Position numbers and translations under genes: made by a program. The notes under the pieces were generated by a model. That model worked only from the letters and a program-made list of their open reading frames with translations, ran no database searches and had not been told where the DNA came from. Source: Anagrus nilaparvatae (lineage: Eukaryota > Arthropoda > Insecta > Hymenoptera > Mymaridae). Taken from it: a DNA stretch of 64,000 nt. The stretch covers positions 30,754,501 to 30,818,500 of the forward strand of contig JAKSXM010000007.1 in the NCBI GenBank assembly GCA_022575985.1, given 5' to 3'. This document shows, piece after piece, positions 24,871 to 36,130 of the stretch (positions are counted from its first letter, which is position 1; every line of letters starts with the position of its first letter).

Positions 24871-25339
24871 TAAGATAAGATAAGATAAGATAAGATAAGA
24901 AAGATAAGATAAGATAAGATATAGTAAAAAATTTTAAAAATATTTTATAAAATTTTAAAGATACCTCCGTTTTAAATAAAAATTTCAGAGAATACGTAAA
25001 AATTAGTGCTGAATTGAATACTATGAAGTGCGATGCCAAAATTTTTCGATAGTATCGAGATATTTCAATTTTTGATAAAATTTTTAAAAAATGTTATCAA
25101 GTTCAAAAATACTAAAAATTAAATATCTCAAAAACTACGATAGCTAATCAGAAAATATAGGGCCTATGTCACCCGCATTTTTTTTTCTTCATTTTGACGC
25201 TGGTTTCATGCCAATCGGTTCGGTGGTTCTTGAGTCATTAGGGTACAGACAAACAGACAAACAGACAAACAGACAAACAAACAAATAAATTTTCAAATAT
25301 ATATAGTATTAAGATAGTATTAAGATATCTTATCTTATC
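24871..25339 (-). repeat. (GATAA)n and a partial tandem copy of family Y
   Basis: 24930-25310 repeats the 5'-side segment seen at 24480-24860 ('aaagatacctccgtttt', 'gcctatgtcac', 'caaataaattttcaaatatatatagta'). The centre of the inverted array lies at about 25310-25345. Confidence 0.6.
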
Positions 25340-25381
25340 TTTCTTACTACTATATATATTTGAAAATTTATTTGTGTGTCT

Positions 25382-25415
<34 letters not shown>

Positions 25416-26855
25416 TATCATCAGGGCCAAACCAGTGAACGAATTTATATAAATCCGGTGTAAAATTAAAGAAAAAATGTCCGCGAGTGACATAGGCCAT
25501 AGTTTTGCGATTCAGCTACCTTACTTTTGGAGATATTCAATTTTTAGTATTTTTGAACTTAATAAAATTTTTAAAAATTTTTAACAAAAAATAAAATATC
25601 TTGTGACAATCGAAAAAATTTACTGTCACACTTTGTAGTATTCGATTTGGCACCAATTCTTGCGTATTCTCCTAAATTTTTATTCAAAACGGAGGTATCT
25701 TTAAAATTTTACAAAATATTTTTGAAGCTGGCCGGAAAATTTTAAAAAATTTTTTTACTTCTTGTGGTATTTATAATCATCTAATTGTGGGTCTGTGTGT
25801 GTATGTAAATGTTTCATCATCAGGGTCGAATCATTGTCAAAATGAAGTATCAAAATATAGAAAAAAAGTCAGCGGGTGACATAGGCCATAGTTTTGAAAC
25901 TCAGTTACCGTACTTTTGAAAATATTCAATTTTTACTATTTTTGGAAAAAATAAAATTTTTTGAAAATTTGCTTAAAAAGTGAAATAACTTCTAAATATG
26001 ATAAAATTTTACTTTCGGCACTATTCTATACGTATTCAGATAAATTTGCATAAAAAACGGACGTTTCTTTAAAAATGTAAAATTTTTTTAGAGTCTGAAC
26101 ATTTTTTTGATTTTTCATAAAAAATTTTCTTTAATTTGCAGTAAAATAAAAAAAATAGAGAAAAATTCAAGAAATTTTATAGATTCATTACTATTCAGAA
26201 AACAAAAACATGATTGTTGTATCATAAATTAATTTTTTTACATTTAGTTTATCGAGATTATCTTTAACGAATAATTGGGCCCTGTGAAAAACTAGATTTT
26301 GCATATCCAGGAATCAAATATACGATTTTTTATTTAAAAATGACTGTATTATTTGCAATTGATATTCTTTAGGCTACAAACTATTAGGACTATAAAGATA
26401 CCCCTCTGAAAATTATTTGATAAATTTTTATTACGAGGCCTTAAATTCTTTAGATCAAAAAATACGGAAAAAATTGCATATCCAGTTAATAACACGAAGT
26501 TTAAATTATGAAATCACTAGCCGGCTAACATGATTCATAATAGGTCTTGAAGTCTCTAAGTCTATAGAATACCAAAATAGTACACGAGATACTAATACTA
26601 AAATGCTAGATTCTGTTGGATTCCATAAGAAATAAATTATCTTCGGGATTAGAAATAGTCTCTCCAATACCTTTTCAAATATTTTTCCTTAATTAATAAT
26701 TTTAACTTTACCGGGGACAGAACTAGGCTCTTCTGAAAACTCTTAATGTGTTTGCATAATTATAAATGTGCAGTGAAACATGATTTTCTTAAGCAACAGA
26801 AGCAAAAGTAAATGCAATACAGGGGGGGCGGAGCCCCCCCTCCAACTTTTGCTAG
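25340..26855 (+). mobile_element. Helitron-like element, family Y, copy 3 (inverted)
   Basis: Plus-orientation copy. The 5' side 'ttactactatatatatttgaaaattt' is followed by (TG)n at 25383-25414. The 3' end has the hairpin at 26822-26840, the 11-nt spacer 'tccaacttttg' and CTAG at 26852-26855, then T. It is a near mirror image of copy 2, so copies 2 and 3 together can fold into a hairpin with arms above 1.4 kb. Confidence 0.7.
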
Positions 26856-26879
26856 TATACTATATATATATATATATAC

Positions 26880-27070
26880 ACAGCGTGTCAGGCAACACGT
26901 AGTAAGTAGAAAAAATTGTTCGATAGCTATAGCCACTATATAGACAGCGCGTTAACTATATTCAAAGAATATATATTTCTATACTATACTATAGTTAACG
27001 CGCTGTCTATATAGTGGCTATAGCTATCGAACAATTTTTTCTACTTACTACGTGTTGCCTGACACGCTGT
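26880..27070. mobile_element. Perfect 81-bp-arm palindromic element
   Basis: The arms 26880-26960 and 26990-27070 are exact reverse complements over 81 bases, with a 29-bp loop. Ends: 'acagcgtgtcaggc'. It sits between (TA)n tracts. The lack of any arm mismatch suggests a recent origin or gene conversion. Non-coding. Confidence 0.85.
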
Positions 27071-27478
27071 ATATATATATGGGCACGTCCAGGGTAGAAC
27101 GACCAGCCGAAAAATAAAAAATAAAAAAAAATTTTTTTTTGTGTCACTTTTTACCTGAGATTTGTGAAACCGCTGCTATTTTAGACTTCCTGATGCATTA
27201 TTTTGATATACAGCTGCTCCAAAGTTGGATTTTTTCATTTTTTTGATTTCAGCTGCCCAGTTCAACCTAAAATAACTCTGAACCATTTAACTTTTTATAT
27301 ATACATATGATTGGGAAAAAGTTTTATTTTTACCTGGACTACCAAAAAAAAAAAAAAAATTTCCATTTTAACACTTTTCACTTTTTTTCCTCCTCGACGG
27401 TAGCTTTCAAACATCAAGAAAATTTGTTTCGCCAGGATTTTTTTCAACTTTTTTTTTCTTAAAATTCACTTCAAAGGG

Positions 27479-28029
27479 TCTAATTAACATCCTGAAAGTC
27501 CTGAGATGTGATAGGCAATGATCGGTCCACAATCTTAAATTTTGGTTCTTCCATTTTCCTAAAAATCCATAAAAATGATAAATATTAAAGCGTAAAATTA
27601 TTAAAATACTAAATTTAACCTTACCAAATGATTTCTTCTGTTAAATCTTCACTATCAGGACCACATAAACATGTTGTAACATATCAATAGGATCATCTAA
27701 CATTTCTGATGCTAAAACACCCAAGATCAGCCTCGCGTCAGCATCCAAAAATAGAAAAAAACTGAAAAAAAAATGATTCAGGTTAAAAATAACTACAAAA
27801 ATAATTATAAACTATTAAAAAACACTGAAAAATACTTAAATTAACTTACCAAAGATGTTTATAAGCAAATTAGAACTTTAGAACTCCATGCTGACAAAAT
27901 CTGGAACCTGGAAAAAAAGTTAAACAAAGAGATTAATTCTTAAATTTTTAAAAAAAGTTTCATAAAAAAATTTTATACTTATCTGATCTCTATTTTCCTG
28001 GTGCAACTTCATCTTCTTGATATAAATTA
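27479..28029 (-). pseudogene. Same captured gene fragment, left arm (inverted)
   Basis: Mirror copy of 28332-28882. Its main block (27625-27761, 137 bp) has the same length and essentially the same sequence, including the same one-base slip and the same splice borders. The shared defect means the damage predates the arm duplication, or that the arms are homogenised. Confidence 0.45.
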
Positions 28030-28331
28030 GTACCTGAAAAAAATAATTAACAATCATTAACAACAATATGTGTACATTATACCAGTTTTTTATAAAATTG
28101 AAATTGAAATTATAGCAGAAGACAAAATATTGCAATCAAAGTCTCCTCCTCATGGGAATTAAAAGAAACCAAAAAGAAATTACTTTATCATTTGTTGGTT
28201 TCATATTTTTTTTTATGCATTCCTGCATGAGGAGATTGCAATATTTTGTCTTCTGCTACAATTTCAATTTTATAAACAACTGGTATAATGTACACATATT
28301 GTTGTTAATGATTGTTAATTATTTTTTTCAG

Positions 28332-28882
28332 GTACTAATTTATATCAAGAAGATGAAGTTGCACCAGGAAAATAGAGATCAGATAAGTATAAAATTTTTT
28401 TATGAAACTTTTTTTAAAAATTTAAGAATTAATCTCTTTGTTTAACTTTTTTTCCAGGTTCCAGATTTTGTCAGCATGGAGTTCTAAAGTTCTAATTTGC
28501 TTATAAACATCTTTGGTAAGTTAATTTAAGTATTTTTCAGTGTTTTTTAATAGTTTATAATTATTTTTGTAGTTATTTTTAACCTGAATCATTTTTTTTC
28601 AGTTTTTTTCTATTTTTGGATGCTGACGCGAGGCTGATCTTGGGTGTTTTAGCATCAGAAATGTTAGATGATCCTATTGATATGTTACAACATGTTTATG
28701 TGGTCCTGATAGTGAAGATTTAACAGAAGAAATCATTTGGTAAGGTTAAATTTTTTTTTTATAATTTTATGCTTTAATATTTATCATTTTTATGGATTTT
28801 TAGGAAAATGGAAGAACCAAAATTTAAGATAGTGGACCGATCATTGCCTATCACATCTCAGGACTTTCAGGATGTTAATTAG
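28332..28882 (+). pseudogene. Exon-intron-like captured gene fragment, right arm
   Basis: Blocks bordered by canonical signals: acceptor ..cag|28332; acceptor ccag|28458 to donor 28515|gtaag; acceptor ttttcag|28603 to donor 28739|gtaagg; acceptor tttag|28804 to a stop near 28882. The two well-bounded introns are 87 and 64 bp, normal insect sizes. Block 28603-28739 has an open stretch containing 'DADARLILGVLASEML', and a one-base slip later in it leads to 'GPDSEDLTEE'. The last block reads 'KMEEPKFKIVDRSL' and then stops. I do not recognise the family. The composition is protein-like (acidic, mixed), unlike the low-complexity frames elsewhere. Broken in places, so a fragment and not a working gene. 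Confidence 0.45.
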
Positions 28883-29280
28883 ACCCTTTGAAGTGAATTT
28901 CAAGAAAAAAAAAGTTGAAAAAAATCATGGCGAAACAAATTTTCTTGATGTTTGAAAGCTACCGTCGAGGAGAAAAAAAAGTGAAAAGTGTCAAAATGGA
29001 AATTTTTTTTTTTTTTTGGTAGTCCAGGTAAAAATAAAACTTTTTCCCAATCATATGTATATATAAAAAGTTAAATGGTTCAGAGTTATTTTAGGTTAAA
29101 CTGGGCAGCTGAAATCAAAAAAATGAAAAAATCCAACTTTGGAGCAGCCGTATATCAAAATAATGCATCAGGAAGTCTAAAATAGGAGCGATTTCACAAA
29201 TCTCAGGTAAAAAGTGACACAAAAAAAAAATTTGTTTTATTTTTTATTTTTCGGCTGGTCGTTCTTCCCTGGACGTGCCC

Positions 29281-29689
29281 ATATATATATATACTTACCT
29301 ACTTATTGTAGCTATGATACTACTAATTTTGTTTCTTGCTATTCTATGTGTTATAATTTTTATATTATGTTATTATACTATGCTATGTTATTTTGTATCA
29401 GAAATTTTGTATTTTTCAAATAAAGAGACTATTTAGATTTACATTTACAGTTTTTTTCAAATTGGTCTTTTTTATTATAAAAATTTTTACAAAATTTTAC
29501 TTTTAAGAAAAAAAAAATTATTTCTTTATGGAGTTTAATGAAAAGATAGTAAAAATCTCATAAAAGAGGTCAATAAAAAGTTAAATTTTAAAATGGTCAT
29601 ATTTTTTATTAAAAAAGTTAATTTATAATCTATATTAAGAAAATTAAGTGCATATTACCTTAATTATTTATTAATTTTTCATTTAATTA
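29281..29689. other. AT-rich, nothing recognised
   Basis: The 69-codon frame at 29214-29423 runs out of the palindrome end into low-complexity sequence and is not a gene. Confidence 0.4.
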
Positions 29690-29728
29690 GGTGGTCACGA
29701 TTTGGTATCTAGGAAAATAAGTATTCAC

Positions 29729-31912
29729 CAGTTAGTGACCACTATATTTTAATGTATTTTGACGTTATACATATTGTTATTTTTAACTACAACAATGTTA
29801 ACAATGTGAAATTTTTAAAAACGTGTTTAATTATTATTATTAAAATTAAGTTGTAAAAGCTTTATTAATTATTTAAAAATATTTATTTTCACAGTTAAAT
29901 CATTGTTTTCTAAATTACAAGTACCAAATATAGAAATAGTAGAAAAATTATTAAAGTGAAAAGTTATTAAATAGTGTATTTGTATATTTATAGTGCAATA
30001 AGTATAATAAAATTATAGTTCTTTTTATATTAATCAGTTTTAAACAAAGTTCATTTGATTGTCATCGAGTACTGAAATGCCATGGTTAACTATTTTAAGA
30101 TGTACAAAAAGTGGTATATCAAGTTATAATGATTTAAGGTAACGGATCGAATTGGATTTTTTAAAAACTCAAAATTTTTTAAAATTTTTTTTCTAACTCT
30201 TTATAACATGAAAAATTCCCTCCTAAAATATTTAGGCAAAATTCTGCTTTATAACGATGTTACACGACTCTAAATCTTCGAAATACTTAAGAAATAATAC
30301 ACAAAAAAAATTTCAAACGCGATTATCTCGAAACTACCTTTTTTCAATATGCGGATAGTTAATCTCCGGATTCGCTGGGCCGATTTTCAAAAACTTAAGT
30401 GCGTTCTCTTTATTAAAGTATATTACAGGGCAATCTACCATAAAATAATAAAAAAATTAATTTAAATATGTCTTTACCAAGCTTAACAGGGTAAAAAAAC
30501 GTCCATTTTTACAATTTTTTTTTCTGGCTTTCCCATTTTTTTATTTTTTGGGTTTTTTTTCTATTTTAGGTGGATTGCCCTGTAAGACTAATCACTTATT
30601 AAGAATCTTTTTGATTTTTTTGTTTCGGACATGCCAATCCTGAGATTAACTATCCGCAATGGACCGCATGGATTTTCAGCACCCTCTATAAATATAACTA
30701 ATTATAAAAATTAAAAAAAAAAATTTTTTATGTATATAAATACCTCATTAATGAATAAAAAAAATTTTAAACTTATAACTAATAAAGGGGCTGAGAAATT
30801 AAATAAATAAAAATGTCTTCAAAAATGCCTTTCTAATTCGATCCGGTACCTTAAGCTCATCTGAATTTCATCAAATACTAATATATTATTAAATTTAACT
30901 AAAGTTAATGATAAAATAGTATTCGATGAAATTTAGATCAGCTTAAACCATCAAAACTTAATATACTACTATCCATATAACTCAAAATGGTTAAACATGG
31001 CATTCCAGTACTCGATGAATTACAAGGGCTCAAAATTGTTGTACCAAAATTTCAATTATCAAAAACAGTTAAAAATAGTAAGCTAGTAGTGAATGTGTAC
31101 TACAGATGAACCCCAATTATCAATGTTCACTATAAAGCAATAAGCAAAGAACCTGAAATGAAGAACAAGTTTACTTGTCAAACATAAGGTACTTTGATGC
31201 TGGATAATTTGTAACAGTTCATATATAATATGTCTTCTGTAAGTTCTAAAATTCATAAAACAATAAAAAATTATGCCAGAGCAAAAAAAAAAGGACAATT
31301 AATAAAGTTGACTGTTTCTTTGCAAAAATTAGACTTTTAAATTTAACTTTTAAAGTAAGAAAATAAGGATTTGTATCAAAAGCAACATAAAACTAACTCA
31401 CATAATGAAGTGAAAAGAATTAGACTTTTTGGTTCTTAGTTTCTTATAATAAAGTGAAAAATATAACTTAGTATGAGTTTTTTTTAACAATATCTCTAGG
31501 TTATATGTTACTTTTTTTATTATTTTTTTTTTTTAATTTTTTTTAAATAAATTAGACTTCTAATAATTAAAACTTACTTTTTAATTTAATTTAATTTCAT
31601 GTTTTGACAATTTTTTAAAAAAATATGAAGTTTTTTATTTCAATATTTATAAATAAAATAGTCGTCACTAATTGGTGATTCATTGGTCATTGATTGGGGT
31701 CTGTGGTCACTAATTGGTGAACTAAGAATTTTTTGTTTTAATTTAAATTAAAATAAAATAGAACTTAATTTTTTACAATATAATAGCGTTTTTCTAGTTA
31801 AAATACTACCAAATTTTCAAAAATAAAAAAAAAAATAGAAACTATTCATTAAAAATGTTTATTTATTTACACTTAAATTTGCTCTTTTTGAACTGTGGTC
31901 ACTAACTGGTTC
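29729..31912. mobile_element. Foldback-type element with 'accagttagtgaccac' ends, composite
   Basis: 'accagttagtgaccac' at 29729-29744 is inverted at 31897-31912, and related 'gtggtcactaattggtga' copies lie near 31660-31730. A second pair, 'tcatcgagtactg-aatgccatg' (30062-30084) and its inverse (30995-31018), lies inside, around yet another insertion (30138-30850). No protein domain is recognised. Element borders are uncertain. Confidence 0.45.
30138..30850. mobile_element. TTAA-flanked TIR element (713 bp)
   Basis: Termini 'ggtaacggatcgaatt' and 'aattcgatccggtacc', 16 bp inverted with one mismatch, each bordered by TTAA (30134-30137 and 30851-30854). Non-coding. The exact TTAA duplication suggests mobilisation by a piggyBac-type transposase, although the termini start GGT and not the usual CCC. 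Confidence 0.6.
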
Positions 31913-31924
31913 AATCACCCTACA

Positions 31925-32360
31925 CTAATCATGTTTTCATGCATGTTATTGTGTTCTGAATACTAAAGAATCTAGTAATTTTTTTGGATTTTGCTCCAGG
32001 CTGATTATTTTTCCGCAAATTACAAACAATTTTTTTAACTGACTTCAGAAGATTTATACAAATTTTTAAAGAAACGAAAGTTTTTAATAAAAATAGTACA
32101 TATAGTAGAGTACATATAAATCAGTGCTAAATCAATTAATACCAATTTTGACAGTAAAGTTTTATCATATTTATAAGATATCTCTAAAAGTATGTTAATT
32201 GGGTCACAAAACTATAGCCTACGTCACCCGGAGATTTTTTCTTGTCACCGGTTTTATATAATTTTGTTCATTGGTTCGACTCTGATGATTAAGCGGACAA
32301 ACACTCACAAACACACAGCCAAACACAAATAAATTTTCAAATATATATAGTAGAAAGATT
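31925..32360 (-). mobile_element. Helitron-like family Y, 5'-side fragment
   Basis: It matches 23990-24400 and the tail of copy 2: 'tgttttctgaata-taaagaatct', 'gcctacgtcacc', 'caaataaattttcaaatatatatagta'. The hairpin-CTAG end is missing. Confidence 0.55.
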
Positions 32361-32713
32361 TTTATATTTGAAAAAATATGTTGAATCTAAATTTTAATTA
32401 ATTTTCGTTTTTATAGTTTAATGTTAGAATATCTCAAACACTGATGGTCAAGTTAGCCTTACGTTAAAAGAAGGCTGTTCAGATTCATATACCGAATTTA
32501 AGAGTACTTCTACAATATTCTTTGAAATGTTTTTGAAAAAAGTGGTTTTATAAAATAAACCCTTAAAAGTCACACATGGCTTAGACCACTTTTTAGACAC
32601 ATGAGGTTTTTTTGACCCCATCCGTTTTTTTTATTTTATTTTTTTTTTTTTTTTTTTTTTTTTAGAATAATCTATGGGGTTTCTAGATTAATTCTGGTAT
32701 TTTGGAACCATTT
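32361..32713. other. AT-rich with a T-homopolymer tract
   Basis: No gene seen. A T-rich tract spans about 32625-32663. Confidence 0.4.
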
Positions 32714-34150
32714 TCTTTCTCTATAAAACTGAAATGTAACGAATTTTGTCATCGATTTACTCTGGCGCACGCGCTGTAATGTTGTAACAGCACTACACTC
32801 TCGCGCGTTAAATAATTTTTATTATTATTGAATTATAATCGAATCTTTTATTAATTAATAATAAAATTTTTAGTATTTTTCATTATAATTAAATATAAAT
32901 AAGAAATATAATAATTTTCTCATTTTATTATACAATCTTTTAAAATTTTCGTCTTCGATTTTATCTAATTAAGGTTGTTCCCGAGAGAATTGATCGACTA
33001 TAGATTTTGATAAAACTTTTACAGGAGCTTTATACTGTAATAATACACATAAAAATAAAATTTGAAGTAATTTGTCGGTTTTGTATAGGAGATATAAAGC
33101 TCCAAAGTTGAAAACTTATACATTGCAAGGATACGAAATCGGGTTGGAATCATGCGTTAGAGATGCTTTTTTTGATTGCAAGGCGAAAGTAGACTATAGA
33201 TTTAATAAAAAAACCAGCTTATTATTAATTAATTATAGAAGAACTACTTATTCAATTTTGAAGATAATCGTCGGTTTTATAAAAAAGAAAATGTAATTAA
33301 AAGTTAAAAAAACGGAAGATTTTTTCAACAAATTTTTTATTCGGCATCATTGCTATGCTAAAAGCATAGAATTATATCTATATTATGTGAAAAATAAAAA
33401 CGTATGTGTATAGCTATATATACTAATATATTCTGTGCGGAGTTGCCAAACTTTTTAGCTCTACTTTATCGATGTGGAAACTGGCATGTCACTGTACGGT
33501 ATTTTACAAGTCACTCGGGAAGAACCTTAATCGATTCATTTTTTCTCTGCAGTGTCAACCGCGCGCTGTATAAAAAATTTGTAAAACAATTTTAAATATT
33601 AATTTTTTAATTTATTATTATAAACTGTCAAAATAATTATAAATTTTAATAAAAAATGTTTAAACTATAATAAAACATTATAACTGTAGATGCGACATAT
33701 ATAATATATTTATTATATATTATTCATATATTATATACATATATAATATATGAAAACTCATTCGAGTATTTCGTCATCCAAGTGTAAAATTTCTCCATCC
33801 AGGACAAAAGAAAAATTTATTTCGACGGATAGTAATAAATGTATTTACATTCAGATCGATATTAAATATTTTTTTCTTGAGGTAAATTTCTATCAATCTC
33901 TAAAAAACTCATGTGACATAATTCTCATGACATAATTTTTCGTCTAATTTATTCGTGATTGGTTGCGCTGATTTTTTCATTATTTATTTCATTAGCTCTA
34001 ATTTTTATTATCTTTTAAAATACTTAATTATTAATGAAATTTTGTATAAAAAATACGGAAATAAGAAATACCATAATTATTTTATTATACAATCTCCTAA
34101 AAATTTCGTCATCTTTATCTAGTTGGTTATAATCGACGGGTTATCAACGT
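32714..34150 (+). mobile_element. Helitron-like element family X, long copy, 3' truncated
   Basis: It begins 'tctttctctataaaactg', the same 5' end as the 48086-50784 copy read on its own strand, and continues through 'cgcgcgttaaataat', 'ttcgtcttcgattttatct' and 'cattttttctctgcag'. It then extends into sequence matching 8980-9240 in reverse. The hairpin-CTAG end is not present. It is interrupted by the TTAA-flanked element 32973-33526. At 32808-32811 it has an unoccupied TTAA that is occupied in the 48-kb copy. Confidence 0.65.
32973..33526. mobile_element. TTAA-flanked TIR element (554 bp) nested in Helitron X
   Basis: Termini 'ggttgttcccgag' and 'ctcgggaagaacc' (inverted, one mismatch), flanked by TTAA at 32969-32972 and 33527-33530. 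The 48-kb Helitron copy has the uninterrupted site at 48604-48607. Two short open frames inside (33072-33296, 33404-33595) have no recognisable domain and are not called as genes. Confidence 0.7.
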
Positions 34151-34154
34151 CGTA

Positions 34155-34330
34155 TAGAACTAAATTTTTTACTATATTAATATTTTCTATATTTTCAATC
34201 TTTCTCTTCAACTTATTAATTTCCTTTTTAGACTTCTTTTTGACTCATCATTTTTATTTTTCATTAAATCTATATTTTTTTTATTTTCCTCCACATCACT
34301 AATTATTTTAAAATTACACTAAAAAAATTA
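34155..34330 (-). pseudogene. Possible coiled-coil coding remnant
   Basis: On the minus strand, a 32-codon stretch including 'SDVEENKKNIDLMKN' is followed, after a one-base slip, by 'KLKRKIENIENINIV' and 'LYDVDNPSI'. The heptad-like charged/hydrophobic pattern suggests a coiled coil. In DNA this rich in A this could be chance, and I cannot assign a family. Confidence 0.2.
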
Positions 34331-35015
34331 GACTAACCAGAAGTATTTTGGTTCATTTTTGAGGTTGTAGCGTTTTATCGAAAATTACCAAAAAAACCCT
34401 GTTTTATAAGATTGAGCCAACATGTAAATTTGCGTTTCTAGCCCCAAAATTCCCTTTGGAATGTATGCAGGGCTTTTTGCATGTCTTTACAACATATAAA
34501 AGTATGTTTTCAGTAAAAATTAGCTTTTAAAAAAGCTTTTTGGATTTTGTAAAAATTTGTATAGCTAAAAACCCAAAATTCCCATGTTATTTAAATGGGA
34601 AACTTCAAGTGCTCGGCGGCACGGGCTAAAAAAATCGAAAATCAAAATCCTTGGAGCTGGGGGTTTTTTATGACCAAAATATTCGAAAAAAATGGGGGGA
34701 GCCAAAAAATATCGAAAAATAAAAAATAAGACCCAGTCTACTAAATATATAACATATTATAAATTATTCTAAATCCCAAACCTTGATTATTCTAAGTACC
34801 TAAATCGAAATTATTATATGTCCCATTTTACCGCCTCCCCCTACTTAAATCGGGCAAATTTATCCATCACCTTTAAATCGAGTATATTTGATTCCACCCT
34901 TAAATCGGAAAAAATTGACCACCTCCCTTAAATCATACATATTAATTCCCTCCCCTTTTATTTTTAGATTTTTAGGGCACCGTTTCCCAATAAACATGTT
35001 CCATTTTAAAATTTT
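34331..35015. repeat. C-rich dispersed repeat, copy 2
   Basis: Repeated units of about 30 bp on 'aaatcg-g/a...tttgaccacctccctt' end in 'aacatgttccattttaaa', as at 1-105, 36131-36450 and 44730-45125. It lies just downstream of the last msps exon seen here. Confidence 0.5.
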
Positions 35016-35098
35016 TAATGTAGCTTGAAACCATATTTCTTACGAACCAAGAGAAGTTTAAAAAAACCTAATATTGTAAAAACTGTTTCATAACTTAC

Positions 35099-35275
35099 GG
35101 AATAGGATGTGATCCAGTCATAGTTTCTATTGTTTCATTTAAATCCATAGTAGGTTCTAATAGTTTTGGAACTCGGCATTTTACAGGAGCATCAAGTTCA
35201 ATTTTTTGTAAGAGTTCCATGTCAAGACCAAATGGACCTTCTACCCTGAGTGTTTGATTTTGCTGCAATTTAATA
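35099..35275 (-). CDS. msps: XMAP215/CKAP5 (mini spindles) exon, TOG4-TOG5 linker
   Basis: Third of three exons of the microtubule polymerase XMAP215/CKAP5, which binds tubulin through TOG domains and speeds plus-end growth at spindles and centrosomes. The acceptor (tttttttag) precedes 35275 and a GTAAGT donor follows 35099. The exon is 177 nt: one base completing the previous codon, 58 codons, then two bases. It reads 'LRVEGPFGLDMELLQKI' and 'KCRVPKLLEPTMDL', which resembles the CKAP5 segment between TOG4 and TOG5 (family 'REFQLDLDEIE' region). Conservation here is lower than in the other two exons; order, strand and splice phase support the call. The next exon (TOG5) was not found in 1-35098. 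Confidence 0.75.
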
Positions 35276-36130
35276 CTAAAAAAATAAAATTAATAAATAA
35301 GTAATTTTTGTTTAAACATTAAAATTTATCAATATTTAACTTTAATGTAGTATTTCAAATAAGGAGCTTTTGAAATAATTACATCTTATATAAAAAATGG
35401 GGTAGTCGAATGTGTTATGTTTGGTGGGGTCAAATACGCCATATTCGGGGGGGGGGATGAACTTGAAACTATTTCGATAAATAGGTATTGAATAATATGT
35501 ATTTTAAAGAATAAAGTTATTCTTTTTTAGTTTATAAACTTAAAATTATAAGGCTCCATGTCAGTTGGTTGTTCCCAAACCGGTTGTAAGTTTTTTATTT
35601 GTAATTTTTATAAAATAAATTATGGATCTTCTGGGAATTAAAATATATAAAATTAGTCTGGGTGAAGCATGTGTTAGAATTCTGTACTCAAGTTTTATCC
35701 TCGCAGGAAAATGACATAAGCAGAGTTAGTTTGTGTAAAACTCTGTATAAATGTATATAAAATTTATAAAGTTGTATTCGAAATTTCATCAGAATATTCA
35801 CTTATTTTCTTTTTCTCAAAATGTCACATCGGACAAAAAGTAAAGCTATTTTAGAGAATATCACATCAAAAATATTGTTATTAATAATCTAAACAATGTG
35901 TTACAATTATTAATATTTAGGTATACTCCAAGCCTTTTTTAGATAACTTAAACTATATTATAGAAAATTAAACACAACACTTATTTATTTTTTTTTAAAC
36001 TTATGATTTATTTTATTCTTTATGTTTATATAATAACCGTCGTATGTGGACTTAATAAATAAATATAATTTATATAATGACGCGTTTCGGTATTTTAAAT
36101 ACCATTCTCAGATTCTAATTATTAATTATT

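Larger units (their letters stand above)
27081..29280. mobile_element. 2.2-kb palindromic element with captured gene fragment
   Basis: The inverted arms 27081-28154 and 28226-29280 begin and end with 'gggcacgtccaggg' / 'ccctggacgtgccc' and lie within (TA)n tracts. The arms are almost identical. The unique centre (28155-28225) is about 70 bp. Each arm carries the same series of exon-like blocks bordered by splice-site consensus (see the two pseudogene entries). No transposase is recognised, so it would be non-autonomous, of Pack-MITE or foldback type. Confidence 0.75.

Noticed and set aside
27920..28445. Paired open frames of 71 and 97 codons with the same C-terminus
   Set aside because: They arise from the two mirror arms of the palindrome and run through intron-like sequence.
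32973..33526. 74- and 63-codon frames as a transposase
   Set aside because: They contain no DDE or other catalytic pattern and are far too short; the element is treated as non-autonomous.
1..35098. Further msps exons (TOG5) downstream
   Set aside because: I looked for TOG5-like minus-strand reading among the longer frames and found none; small exons could be missed, so absence is not proven.
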